From NCBI GenBank assembly GCA_963726335.1, contig CAVSCD010000012.1, positions 124,001-188,000 of the forward strand: 64,000 nucleotides of DNA, given 5' to 3'. The translations under genes were made by a program, and so were the position numbers. Shown one piece after another: positions 1 to 8,773 of the stretch (positions within the stretch are counted from its first letter, which is position 1; every line of letters starts with the position of its first letter). The notes beneath the pieces are model-generated. The model did no database searches and was not told the origin of the DNA. It was given only the letters and a program-made list of their open reading frames with translations. This stretch comes from CAVSCD01 sp963726335. Lineage in GTDB: Bacteria; Acidobacteriota; Aminicenantia; Aminicenantales; UBA8522.

Positions 1-112
1 ACCTGTCAACCGGATTTCGGGACACAATACCAATTCACCTTTTTCTGCGACCTTCATGAAATCGGGGACATGGTATAGCGTCCCGAAATTGGGGAATTGA
101 TATCCTGTCACC
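1..112. repeat. Short dispersed palindromic repeat, copy 1
   Basis: No gene is visible before position 130. The stretch carries two inverted pieces of a GTCCCGAAATT-type motif (around 15-28 and 80-90). Positions 91-112 match 51042-51063 perfectly over 22 bases in opposite orientation. A diverged copy lies at 2080-2101, so the repeat precedes both VWA-like genes. Function unknown; it may be a REP-like element. Confidence 0.6.
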
Positions 113-129
113 GATTTGAGAAAATAGAA

Positions 130-1710
130 ATGATGCGAAGGGTCAGGATCGGACTGGTCGGGCTCCTCGGCGTCCTGGTTTGCGCCCCGGCTTGGGCGCG
201 TCCGCAACTGCGGGCTCAGCTCCAGGAGGATGTCGTCGTCGGCTGGTGGCTGGTTCCCGTCTATGCCGTGGACAGGGCGGGCGCTCCGGTCCTCGACCTG
301 ACGGCCGAGGACCTGGAGGTCCGTCTCGGCGGCACCCCGGTCACGCCGTTCTCGCTCATCAGGAAGCAGTTCCAGCCGGCGGAAGCCCGGCTCGAGGCGC
401 TCCCGCTCCAAGTCCCGCCCCAGAAGAAGATGGTCTTTCTCGTCTTTGACGCCGCTTTCTCTCCGTATCACCTCCTGGCCAGGGCCAGGACCATAGCGGA
501 TACGGTGATCGCCCATTCGGACGGGAACTCCCAGTACGTGCTCCTGAGCATCGAGCCCGATATCGGTCTGAAATATATCGCCGGCCCGACCCGGGACCCG
601 GACGAGGTTTCGAGGAGCCTGAAGAGGTTCCTCGCCGGGAAGAAGCAGGATTATCTCCTCGAATCCGCCAATTCGGAGCCGAGCGAACCCCAGAACGTCA
701 ATTCGCCGGGCGATATCCTCAGCCCAAACTCCAACCAGGGCGCCAGGACGGGCATCAGCTTCTTCGGAACGCGCGATATGGCGGCGCTCAACCGGGACAT
801 CGGCAACCGGACCGACGCGCTCGATAGACAGCGCCTCGTTTCCTCCTATACATCGTCGCTTCTGACCTTGAACCTTGTTCTCGGCCAATTCCGGGAATTC
901 AGCAAAGTCGTCTATCTGTATTCGTGCGGCGTCACCGAGGGGGCGCTGCCCAGCCGGGCGGGCCCTGCCCTGTCCGCACCGGGGAGGGCATCCGGCCGGC
1001 CGGCCTTTCCGTCCGCCGATACGGCGGCCTACGACAGCCTGACCATGATCGGCCGCCGTCTCAACACGAGCGGCGCCATCCTTTTCCTTGTTAATCCGTC
1101 GGGAACAGGGGGCGACGGGAGGATCAGGGCCTCGGGCGAGCGATCGCTCAGGATCCTCGCCGGCGAGAGCGGCGGCCGCTATTTCGAGGGCGCCAAGAAG
1201 AAGATCAGTCGGCAAGTCAACGGTCTGGAGGGGGGATACTACGAGATCTCCTTCCGGGACGGGCCCGAGTACGAAGGGGACGATCTGGATCTTGAGGTCC
1301 GCTGCCGGAGGGCGGATGTCGAGATCCTGACGGTCAATAAGATCGGCCGGAAGAATGAATTCTCCGCTATGACCGATCTCGAGAAGGAAGTTTTGGTCCT
1401 GAACATCCTGAACAAGGGCCCCTTCGCTCTGGCCTACCCGAAGGTCAGGTTCGTCCCGGCCGACGATGTTTTCGCGGACGGCGGCTGGCTCGTCTGCCGG
1501 ATGCCGCTGCCGCCCGACCTGGCCAACTCCGAATGGACGGTCTTCAAGGTCGCCAGGAATCTCGAGACCGGGGCGATCTTCATCGACAAAGAGAGCGCCG
1601 TCCCCTCCGGCCCCTCGATCCAGACACGGATGAAATGGCGCGGCGAGGACTTCCAGCACGACCTGGTATTCGCCAACACCAGGACCGGGACAATCTTGGT
1701 CCTGGATTGA
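130..1710 (+). CDS. VWFA-related secreted protein, Acidobacteria type (first of two paralogues)
   Basis: Secreted protein of about 526 residues resembling the Acidobacterial VWFA-related family. The N-terminus MMRRVRIGLVGLLGVL is a signal peptide ending near AWA. The start of the mature part holds the family hallmark, VPVYAVDRAGAPVLDLTAEDLEV. The segment KKMVFLVFDAAFS sits where the metal-binding DxSxS motif is expected but reads DAAFS, so the MIDAS is degenerate. A C-terminal region with EGGYYEISF and LEKEVLVLNILNKGPFA follows. The ATG at 130 is chosen because the signal peptide begins there; an upstream TTG at 97 only adds residues encoded by the repeat. The gene at 2126 is a clear paralogue along the whole length. 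The substrate is unknown; the protein is probably periplasmic or surface-exposed. Confidence 0.8.
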   Translation: MMRRVRIGLVGLLGVLVCAPAWARPQLRAQLQEDVVVGWWLVPVYAVDRAGAPVLDLTAEDLEVRLGGTPVTPFSLIRKQFQPAEARLEALPLQVPPQKKMVFLVFDAAFSPYHLLARARTIADTVIAHSDGNSQYVLLSIEPDIGLKYIAGPTRDPDEVSRSLKRFLAGKKQDYLLESANSEPSEPQNVNSPGDILSPNSNQGARTGISFFGTRDMAALNRDIGNRTDALDRQRLVSSYTSSLLTLNLVLGQFREFSKVVYLYSCGVTEGALPSRAGPALSAPGRASGRPAFPSADTAAYDSLTMIGRRLNTSGAILFLVNPSGTGGDGRIRASGERSLRILAGESGGRYFEGAKKKISRQVNGLEGGYYEISFRDGPEYEGDDLDLEVRCRRADVEILTVNKIGRKNEFSAMTDLEKEVLVLNILNKGPFALAYPKVRFVPADDVFADGGWLVCRMPLPPDLANSEWTVFKVARNLETGAIFIDKESAVPSGPSIQTRMKWRGEDFQHDLVFANTRTGTILVLD

Positions 1711-2062
1711 TCGATTTTTTCCCGTCCGATTGATTATTACCCAAGATTCCCTTCCCGATGCGCCATCCCGGCCTTCGGAGGCCTATCAGGGTCATGTCCG
1801 TTTTTTGAGCAGGTGTGCTCGTCCGAGGACACGTTGAGCTGCGATCGGCACGAGAAACCCGGTTTCTTTACGTTTCGCGCGGTTCGAGTGATCAGTTCAG
1901 TGATCGCCTGGATTTATTAATTTATCAATAAATTATAAATCGCAGGTGTCGAGGCCATGAGCGTTGGAATCGAGGCGCGAATCCGGGCGAAACTGGCACG
2001 CGGATTGCTTAAGTAAAAGTGATTCGGTTCTGGCCGGAGGCCTGAGAGATCGGCTGGAAATA
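1711..2062. other. Non-coding gap between the VWA paralogues
   Basis: No credible gene. It contains a small GGCCT-TCGG-AGGCC hairpin near 1770, the AT-rich inverted repeat at 1911-1941 and two GTGATC-type repeats near 1888-1904. A T-run at about 1801 is not directly attached to a hairpin, so no terminator is called. Confidence 0.5.
1911..1941. promoter_or_regulatory. AT-rich inverted repeat upstream of the second VWA gene
   Basis: The left arm 1911-1925 and right arm 1928-1941 are complementary with one bulged base, separated by CA. It is almost pure A+T in a surrounding sequence of clearly over 60% GC. It could be a protein-binding operator, a nucleoid-protein site or a transcript hairpin. 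Confidence 0.45.
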
Positions 2063-2101
2063 TATTGTGTCCCGAATTCGGGGAACTGATATGCCGGCAC
2101 C
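2063..2101. repeat. Short dispersed palindromic repeat, copy 2
   Basis: TATTGTGTCCCGAATTCGGGG followed by a diverged form of the 22-base block seen at 91-112. Its 5' half is the reverse complement of CGGGACACAATA at 17-28. It lies just before the ribosome-binding site of the second paralogue. Confidence 0.55.
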
Positions 2102-2125
2102 AATTTTCCGGGGGAGAGGTGGGTG

Positions 2126-3721
2126 ATGCGCAAAATGGGATTCGTCACCGGCTTGGGCATTTGGCTTTTGGCGTGCGCGTTGGCCGCGGCTCAACAACAG
2201 CCCCAGATCCAAGAAGAAGTCACGGTTAGCTGGTGGCTGGTGCCGGTCTATGCCGTGGACAGGGCGGGGGCGCCCGTGCTGGACCTCGCGCCCGAGGACT
2301 TGGGGATTTACATCAAGGGCTTCGAGGTCGAGCGGTTTTCCCTCATCAAGAAGCAGTTCCAAATCACCGAGGCCGGGAAGCCGGCCCCTGCACTGCCGGC
2401 CCAGCCCGCCGCCCCGGCTCAGAAGAAGATGGTCTTTCTCGTCTTAGACGCCGCCTTTTCCCCCTACAAACTGCTCGCCAAGTCCAAGGCCATCGCCGAC
2501 ACCGTCCTCGCCCAGTCGGACAAGGCCGCTCAGTATGTGCTCCTGAGCATCGAGCCTTTCGCCGGCCTCAACTACATCGCCGGCCCGACCCGCGACTTGA
2601 AGCTCATCACCAAGAAAATGGATAAGTATGTCGTGGGGAAAAAGTCGGAGTACCTTTTCGAAGCCAACGCCATGGACAAGAACGAAATCCAGGACCCCTA
2701 TCCCCCGGGAGATGCCCGCAATCCGAGCTCGGCCGTGGGGCGCGGCGGCCTGACCGGCACAAGGGGCGGCATGCGCAACTACGCTACCAGAGGGGTGGAC
2801 TCGGCCGGCCGAAACACCTGGAAAGATAAAAGGCGGGTGGCCGCGTCCTACACGTCTTCGCTCATGACGCTCGACCTCGTCCTGGGCGTGTTCAAAGAGT
2901 ACAGCAAGGTCGTTTATCTGTATTCCTGCGGCATTCCGGATGACGCGTTGCTCAACCGGACGGAGTGGGTTTCCAGAACGCCCACCAGCCCGACCGAGCC
3001 TCCGGAGTTTACCGTCTCTTTGACCCCCGACATGGTCGCCTACGACACCCTGACGACGATCGGACGGCATCTCAACACGAGCGGCGCCATCCTGTTCGTG
3101 GTCAACCCGTCCGGGACGCGGATCGATGAAACCGACAGCGCTTCGGGCGAACAGTCGCTCAGGATCCTGGCCAGCGAGAGCGGCGGCCGCTATTTTGAGG
3201 GTGCGGAAAAGGACATTGCCAAGGAAGTCAACAGCATCGAGGGAGGATATTACGAGATCTCCTTCCCCGACCAGCCGGAGTACGAAGGCCGGGAGCTCGA
3301 TTTTGAGATCCGGTCGAACAGGCCGGATGTCCAGATCTTGACTGTCAAGAAAGTCGGCCGGGAGAAGCGCTACGCCGATATGTCCGAGCTCGAAAAGGAA
3401 GTGGTCATCCTCAACATCCTGAACCAGGGCCCTTTCGCTCAGGCCAGCCAGAAGGTCAGTTTCGTCGAGGCGCTCGACGTGCTCCAGGACGGAGATTGGC
3501 TGATCTGCGAAGTGCCGCTGCCTCCGGAGCTCGCCCGGAGCGAGTGGCAGATCTTCAAGATCGCCAGGAATTTCGATACGGGACGTATCTATATCGATAA
3601 GGATAAAGCGGTCCCGTCGGCTCCCTCCATCCAGACCCGGATGAAGTGGCGGGGCCAGGAGTTTCGCCACGATCTTGTCTTTTCCCACGCCAAAACCGGC
3701 ACAATCCTCATCTGGCAATGA
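2126..3721 (+). CDS. VWFA-related secreted protein, Acidobacteria type (second paralogue)
   Basis: About 531 residues, collinear with the protein at 130 and carrying the same blocks: VPVYAVDRAGAPVLDLAPEDLGI near the N-terminus, KKMVFLVLDAAFS in place of the MIDAS motif, LNTSGAILFVVNPSGT in the middle and EGGYYEISF near the end. The signal peptide MRKMGFVTGLGIWLLACALAAAQ is clear. The ATG at 2126 follows GGGGGAGAGGTGGGTG, a good purine-rich ribosome-binding site; the GTG at 2123 is a less likely alternative. The middle segment differs most from the first copy. Tandem duplication is evident from order and similarity. Function unknown. Confidence 0.82.
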   Translation: MRKMGFVTGLGIWLLACALAAAQQQPQIQEEVTVSWWLVPVYAVDRAGAPVLDLAPEDLGIYIKGFEVERFSLIKKQFQITEAGKPAPALPAQPAAPAQKKMVFLVLDAAFSPYKLLAKSKAIADTVLAQSDKAAQYVLLSIEPFAGLNYIAGPTRDLKLITKKMDKYVVGKKSEYLFEANAMDKNEIQDPYPPGDARNPSSAVGRGGLTGTRGGMRNYATRGVDSAGRNTWKDKRRVAASYTSSLMTLDLVLGVFKEYSKVVYLYSCGIPDDALLNRTEWVSRTPTSPTEPPEFTVSLTPDMVAYDTLTTIGRHLNTSGAILFVVNPSGTRIDETDSASGEQSLRILASESGGRYFEGAEKDIAKEVNSIEGGYYEISFPDQPEYEGRELDFEIRSNRPDVQILTVKKVGREKRYADMSELEKEVVILNILNQGPFAQASQKVSFVEALDVLQDGDWLICEVPLPPELARSEWQIFKIARNFDTGRIYIDKDKAVPSAPSIQTRMKWRGQEFRHDLVFSHAKTGTILIWQ

Positions 3722-3841
3722 AACAACCGGTGACGGCCGGTCAATTCCCTCTTTTTGAAAAAGACGGGGACGGGCGCCGGGAAATCGGAATATTGATATA
3801 TTGCCGGCGATGAATATACTCAGGGCAGGGAGGGAGACCCG

Positions 3842-4890
3842 ATGCCCAATCCACAGGATTCCAGGTTTCGCCGGGCGCTGCTGTTTATTGCCGGAGCGAT
3901 CATAATTTGCGGCCCCGGTCAGGCGATTTCTTCGTCTGCGCAGAACCTCGGCCAAGTCCAAGATTCCCTATTCCGCGCAGGAGCTTTTGGCACGGGGCGG
4001 CGCAGCGGGTGTTCGAGGGGGACTGCCTCAAAGAGATCGCCTTTCCCCTCGGCGGCATCGGTACGGGCACCGTCTCGCTCGGCGGCCGGGGCAACCTCCG
4101 TGATTGGGAGATCTTCAACCGGCCCGGGAAAGGCGTGAATCTGCCCTTCACCTTCTTCGCCCTCTACTTCGATGATGGAAGCGGCCGGTCCGCCGTCCGC
4201 GTTCTCGAAGGGCCGATGACTCCGCCCTACACCGGCCGGGACGGCATCCAGCGCACCGAGGTCCCGGGACTGCCGCGCATGGAGACCGCCCGCTTCTTCG
4301 GGGAGTATCCCTTCGCCCAGGTCGAGATGACCGATGGCGGCCTGCCCCTCGGCATCACGCTCGAAGCCTTCAACCCGTTCATCCCGCTCGACCCCGAAGC
4401 CTCGGGCATCCCCGCCGTCGTCATCCGGTTCAGGATCCGGAACCTGAGCTCCAAGACCGTCAGGATCGCGGTGGCCGGCTCGATCATGAACCCGGTCGGG
4501 TTCGACGGCGAGGGCGAAATCGGCGGCCTGGGGAACGACAAGTTCGGACAGAACCTCAACGCGGTGAGGAAGACGCCGGCACTCTCCGGGCTCTACATGA
4601 CCTCGGCCAAGCCGGACCCGAAATCCCCCGGTTTCGGCACGCTCGCCCTGGCCACGCCGCTCGCCGACATCACCTACGTCTCCCATTGGGAACGGGGCGA
4701 CTGGTGGGACGACCTCCAGATCTTCTGGGATGATTTCTCGAAGGACGGCCGGCTCAAGGACCTCGACGACGGCAGCCCTTCGCCCGACAAGCGCACCGAC
4801 GTCGGCTCCCTCGGCGTATCGCCGTATCCTCGGTCCCTTCGAGCAGGCCAGCATCCCCTTCATCCTCGCCTGGCACTTCCCGAACTATAA
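3842..4890 (+). CDS. GH116 beta-glucosidase, N-terminal part (frameshifted)
   Basis: N-terminal part of a GBA2/GH116-type glucosidase. GGGAGGGAGACCCG precedes the ATG at 3842, and the first residues form a signal peptide (RRALLFIAGAIIICGPGQA). The family-typical stretch FPLGGIGTGTVSLGGRG appears only after a change of frame. The phrase IPYSAQELLARG is readable in a third frame near 3967-4000, so two single-base indels lie between about 3955 and 4005. From there the GBA2 N-terminal domain (DWEIFNRPGKGVNLPFTFFALYF) runs intact to about 4820, where a third break separates it from the catalytic part. It was originally one gene with the next entry. Sequence error or real decay cannot be told apart here. 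Confidence 0.7.
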
Positions 4891-6550
4891 GGACTATTTC
4901 GACGTCGTGCCCAAGCAGCGGGGGGGCGTCTTCCGGAATCAATATGCCGCCCGCTTCGCCGATGCCTGGGCCGCCGCCGAGCACATCGTCCGGAACTTGT
5001 CCGACCTCGAGCGGCGGAGCCGGCTCTTCCACGAGGCGCTCTTTTCCTCGACCCTGCCTCCATATGTCCTCGACGCGGTCTCGAGCCAGATGTCGATCAT
5101 CCGCACGACGACCTGCCTGTGGCTCGAAGGCCAGGGCTTTTTCGGTTTCGAAGGCTGCAACGACAAGGCCGGCTGCTGCCCCCTGAACTGCGCCCACGTC
5201 TGGAACTACGAGCAGAGCCTGGCCTTCCTTTTCCCCAGCCTGGAGCGGTCGATGCGCGAGACCGATTTCCTGAACCAGATGAAGCCGGACGGCGGCATGA
5301 TGTTCCGGACCTCGCTGCCGCTCAAGAGCGGCGTACTCTGGGAATTCAAGCCGGCCGCCGACGGCCAGATGGGCCGGATCATCAGTCTCTACCGGGATTG
5401 GCAGCTCTCCGGCGACAGCTCATTCTTGAAAAGACTATGGCCGGACGCCAAGAGGGCCCTGGAATACGCCTGGACCTCCTGGGACGCCGACCGGGACGGG
5501 CTGATGGAGGGCGAGCAGCACAACACCTACGACATCGAGTTCTATGGGCCGAACAGCATGATGGGCGGGTTCTATCTCGGGGCCCTCCTCGCCGGCTCCC
5601 GGATGGCCGCGGCCATGGGCGACCCCCGGTCGGCCGCCCGTTATCTCGAGGTCTTCGAAAAGGGAAAGACGAAATATGACGACCTCCTCTGGAACGGCGA
5701 GTATTACGTCCAGAAGTACGACCTGGTCATGGAGAAAAAATACCAGTACGGCGAGGGCTGCCTCTCCGACCAGGCGCTCGGCCAGTGGGCGTCCATGGTG
5801 GCCGGGCTGGGCCGCTTCCTCCCCGAAGACCGCTTAAAGTCGACGCTCGGCTCGATCTTCCGGTACAACTTCCTGACGGATTTCCGCGATTTTTCGAACG
5901 TCCAGAGGACCTATGCGCTGAACGACGAAAAAGGGCTGCTTCTCTGCTCCTGGCCGAAGGGCGGCCGGCCGCCCCTTCCCTTTGTCTATTCGGATGAGGT
6001 CTGGACCGGGATCGAATATCAGGTCGCCTCCCATCTCCTCTACGAGGGGCTCCTCGAGGAAGGGTTGAGCATCGTGAAGGGCGTGCGCGACCGGTACGAC
6101 GGCCGGCGCCGCAACCCCTGGGATGAGGTCGAGTGCGGGCATCATTACGCCCGGGCGATGTCGTCCTGGGGTTTGCTGCTGGCCCTGTCGGGCTTCTCCT
6201 ACTCGGGCGTGGACATGACGATCGGGTTCGAGCCGAAGCTCTACCCCGAGGACTTCAGGACTCTTTGGACGACCGGGTCGGGCTGGGGGAGCTACTCGCA
6301 GAAATTGGCTGTCGAAAACAACCTGACGGTCAAGCTCGCCGCGGCGTCGGGCGAGCTCCGGCTCAAGGAATTTTCTTTCCTTCTGCCGCCCGCGTTCCGG
6401 GAGAAGGTCCTCGCCGGAGTCGAGGGGACACTGGGAAAGGCGAAGTTTATGCCTGAGCCGCGCCTGAGCCAAGGCCGCGTGGTCGTCAAGTGGGGCAAAC
6501 CCGTCGTTGTCAGGCCGGGCGACGACTTGACGCTCGAGGTGAGGTTCTAG
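4730..6550 (+). CDS. GH116 beta-glucosidase, catalytic part
   Basis: C-terminal catalytic (alpha/alpha)6-barrel region of the GH116 protein begun at 3842. Homologous reading starts at about 4826 (ILGPFEQASIPFILAWHFPNY); the frame is merely open before that. FEGCND occupies the region of the family nucleophile Glu. DRDGLMEGEQHNTYDIEFYG contains the NTYD Asp that aligns with the family acid/base. The last 90 residues form the usual C-terminal beta-rich tail. The enzyme would hydrolyse beta-glucosides (or related glycosides) outside the cytoplasm, given the signal peptide on the N-terminal piece. A convergent SPFH gene ends 40 bases downstream. Confidence 0.82.
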   Translation: MISRRTAGSRTSTTAALRPTSAPTSAPSAYRRILGPFEQASIPFILAWHFPNYKDYFDVVPKQRGGVFRNQYAARFADAWAAAEHIVRNLSDLERRSRLFHEALFSSTLPPYVLDAVSSQMSIIRTTTCLWLEGQGFFGFEGCNDKAGCCPLNCAHVWNYEQSLAFLFPSLERSMRETDFLNQMKPDGGMMFRTSLPLKSGVLWEFKPAADGQMGRIISLYRDWQLSGDSSFLKRLWPDAKRALEYAWTSWDADRDGLMEGEQHNTYDIEFYGPNSMMGGFYLGALLAGSRMAAAMGDPRSAARYLEVFEKGKTKYDDLLWNGEYYVQKYDLVMEKKYQYGEGCLSDQALGQWASMVAGLGRFLPEDRLKSTLGSIFRYNFLTDFRDFSNVQRTYALNDEKGLLLCSWPKGGRPPLPFVYSDEVWTGIEYQVASHLLYEGLLEEGLSIVKGVRDRYDGRRRNPWDEVECGHHYARAMSSWGLLLALSGFSYSGVDMTIGFEPKLYPEDFRTLWTTGSGWGSYSQKLAVENNLTVKLAAASGELRLKEFSFLLPPAFREKVLAGVEGTLGKAKFMPEPRLSQGRVVVKWGKPVVVRPGDDLTLEVRF

Positions 6551-6590
6551 GAGCGATTACGTTTTAAAAGAGGACGGTCGCTCGGTCTTT

Positions 6591-7540
6591 CTACTTCTCC
6601 TGGCCCGCCAGGGCTTTCATATTGATGACCGGCACCATGTTGTTGGGCATGATGCCCCACTGGATGTTCGGGGCCAGCTTCTGGACGAATTCCCACTGGA
6701 TGATGGTCGGGTTCTTGGTCAGCGCGGCCTGACGGATCTCGATGCTCTTGGCGTCCCCTTCGGCGGCCACGATCTTCTGCTCCTTGCGGATCTTCTCCTG
6801 CTCGAGCTTGTTTTTCTCGGTGGTGATGTTCTCGAGCGCGATCTGCTTCTCCTCGAGCGTCTTGGCGTACTCGGCGGTGAAGATGATGTTCCGGATGACG
6901 ATCTCGTCGAGGATCAATCCGTTGGCCTCGAACTTGGGCGCGATTTCGTCGAACAGGGCCTGCTGGGCCTCATAGCTTTTCTTCGTATAGAGGTCGTAAG
7001 CGGCGAACCGGGTGGGCACGCGGCGGCCGGAACCGCGGATCTCCGTCTTGACGACCTTCTCCACGAAATCCCGCTCGTCGCCGAGGTTCTGGAGGATCCA
7101 GGCGGCCTTGCCCGGCTGGATCATGAATCGGGCGGTGATCCCCACCCGGATCTGCTGGCCGTCCGAGGTCAGGGCGGTGATGATGATATCGGGATAATCG
7201 GCCTGGCTCGACTCCGGGGTATCGGAGGCCTCGTAGGTCTTTTTGGTGGTCGGGAAGATGACGACCTTGTCGATAAGCGGCACGATGAGGTGCAGCCCCG
7301 GCTTGAGCTCCAGGCTCACGGCGCCCAGCCGCTTGACGACGCCGACGGTCCCCGCCTGGACGGTGACGAACGACTGGGCGAGAAGCGCGATCGCGACGAC
7401 CGCCAGCAGGACTCCGATGGCCAGGCCTTTTTTTCGCCTCAGCCAGGCATTGAAGTCGCCGCCCCCATCTGCCCGCGCTGCGCGGACAGGAAGATCATCA
7501 GGACGACGCCGAAGATAAAAGCGATAAGTAATCCGGACAT
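6591..7540 (-). CDS. Prohibitin-like SPFH domain protein (one frame break)
   Basis: Membrane-anchored SPFH/prohibitin-family protein. The uninterrupted part (downstream of 7319) holds the SPFH domain and a coiled-coil region EKNKLEQEKIRKEQKIVAAEGDA. The true start is probably the ATG at 7540, which follows GGAGGAGG and encodes a hydrophobic segment MSGLLIAFIFGVVLMIFL. A second hydrophobic segment, LAIGVLLAVVAIALLAQSF, is read in the frame of the main body. The two frames meet at a run of five Gs near 7466-7475, so one G is missing or the gene is disrupted. Full length would be about 316 residues. The role is probably membrane-domain organisation or quality control; the partner is unknown. Confidence 0.75.
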
Positions 7541-7570
7541 GTTGACTCCTCCTCCCGAGTATCTCAGGGC

Positions 7571-7582
7571 CGATTATAATCG
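7571..7582. promoter_or_regulatory. 12-bp palindrome with -10-like hexamers on both strands
   Basis: CGATTATAATCG is a perfect palindrome in the divergent gap between the SPFH gene (start 7540) and the sigma-factor gene. TATAAT reads on the plus strand at 7575-7580 and on the minus strand over 7573-7578. No good -35 hexamers are seen, so this could be a paired promoter or an operator. Confidence 0.35.
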
Positions 7583-7684
7583 AAATGGAAAGAATTTGTT
7601 ATGCCGGAGTAAACATGGACGGCCTCCGGATCGGCTGATTGAGTGGAGGCGATAACGCCACCGACCCCGCCAAAGGAGGCCTCT

Positions 7685-7738
7685 ATGACAATCCGGATGA
7701 AGTTCGTCCCGATGGCCATAACCCCGGTTCAGGTCTGA
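7685..7738 (+). CDS. Possible 17-codon leader ORF before the sigma-factor gene
   Basis: ATG at 7685 sits five bases after AAAGGAGG, the strongest ribosome-binding site in this gap. It encodes MTIRMKFVPMAITPVQV and stops at 7738. A short stem (GGTCTG 7733-7738 with CAGACC 7750-7755) overlaps its end and lies just before the ribosome-binding site of the sigma gene. It could be a regulatory leader or chance. Confidence 0.3.
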   Translation: MTIRMKFVPMAITPVQV

Positions 7739-7770
7739 CCTCAGGCTGCAGACCGGAGGGCCGCGCCGTC

Positions 7771-8388
7771 ATGGATTTGATTTCCCGGGTTGCACCGAAT
7801 ACCATTGTCGGTGATCGGGAAGCCGCGATGGGGAACCGGGAGTTCGATTACAGCACGCTGGTCAGGCCTCTGGAGTCCCGGATGATGCGCTCGATCTGGC
7901 GCATTGTCAGGCAGAAGGAGGCGGCCGAGGACGCCCTCCAGGACGCCCTGGCCGTCATCTGGAAAAAACGCGATTCGGTGGCCCGCCATCCCAATCCCCA
8001 GGCCCTCATCCTCAAGATCTCGATCGCCGCGGCCTACGACGCCGTGCGGAAGAACCGCCGCCGCCTCCGCCACGAGATGACAGGCCTGCCGGCCGAGCCG
8101 GCGGACGATTCAGCCGCCCCGGCCGGCAAGGCATCGGAGGACCGGGGCCTGCGCGCCGCGATCCTCGAGGCCGTCGGCTGTCTGCCCAAACGTCAGGCCA
8201 CGGCGGCCCTGCTGCACATCATCGAAGAGCAATCCTATGCGGAGATCGCCCGGGCCATGGAGTGTTCGGAGACGACGGTCAGGGTCCACGTCATGCGGGC
8301 CAGGGCGGCGCTGGCGCGGCGGCTGGCGGGTCTTTGCCCGAACCTTGCCGCCGGAGGCGATGGAACAAGGAAGGAGGACGGGCAATGA
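7771..8388 (+). CDS. ECF-type RNA polymerase sigma factor
   Basis: Sigma-70 family ECF regulator of about 205 residues. Region 2 is visible as YSTLVRPLESRMMRSIWRIV followed by EAAEDALQDALAVIWKK. Region 4 is visible as LPKRQATAALLHIIEEQSYAEIARAM with the recognition helix ECSETTVRVHVMRARAAL. Two starts are possible: ATG 7771 (GGAGGG about 11 bases upstream) or ATG 7828 (GGGAAG upstream). The longer is listed, although residues before region 2 add little. The stop overlaps the next gene's ATG as ATGA, so translation is probably coupled to the anti-sigma-like gene. Confidence 0.85.
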   Translation: MDLISRVAPNTIVGDREAAMGNREFDYSTLVRPLESRMMRSIWRIVRQKEAAEDALQDALAVIWKKRDSVARHPNPQALILKISIAAAYDAVRKNRRRLRHEMTGLPAEPADDSAAPAGKASEDRGLRAAILEAVGCLPKRQATAALLHIIEEQSYAEIARAMECSETTVRVHVMRARAALARRLAGLCPNLAAGGDGTRKEDGQ

Positions 8389-8771
8389 CTTCTCGACACC
8401 AGGAAGATCACCGGCTCGACGAGCTGCTGAAGAAAGCCCTCGCCGACGACCTTCCCGCCGACGCCGCCGCCGGCATGAAGGAACGGCTCGACCGCTTCCG
8501 CGCTAAAACGACAAAGGATGAGGGGCGGGCCGAGGGAAGGACGCGGTTGCGCTGGAGGATCGCCTGGGCTGCGGCATCGGTCTTGATGCTTGTCACTGGA
8601 AGCTTGCTCCAGGGACTGCAGACCCGCAACCCGCTGGCCGAAAGGATTTCATCGGTCATGACCGGGCTCTCGGAAATCGAGTCGACCGGGCAACCTGGTG
8701 AAACGCGGGGAATTCGGGTCATCGGCCCGGAGCGAGAGCCTGCGCGCATTCCGGAAGACAAGGAGAAGTAA
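8385..8771 (+). CDS. Probable anti-sigma-like single-pass membrane protein
   Basis: Protein of 128 residues overlapping the sigma-factor gene by four bases. A charged N-terminal cytoplasmic segment of about 60 residues (RLDELLKKALADDLPADAAAGMKERLDRF) precedes one transmembrane helix (IAWAAASVLMLVTGSLL) and a short outer tail. This shape and the ATGA coupling match anti-sigma factors, but there is no zinc-finger HxxxCxxC motif. The assignment therefore rests on position and topology. Confidence 0.6.
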   Translation: MTSRHQEDHRLDELLKKALADDLPADAAAGMKERLDRFRAKTTKDEGRAEGRTRLRWRIAWAAASVLMLVTGSLLQGLQTRNPLAERISSVMTGLSEIESTGQPGETRGIRVIGPEREPARIPEDKEK

Positions 8772-8773
8772 CC

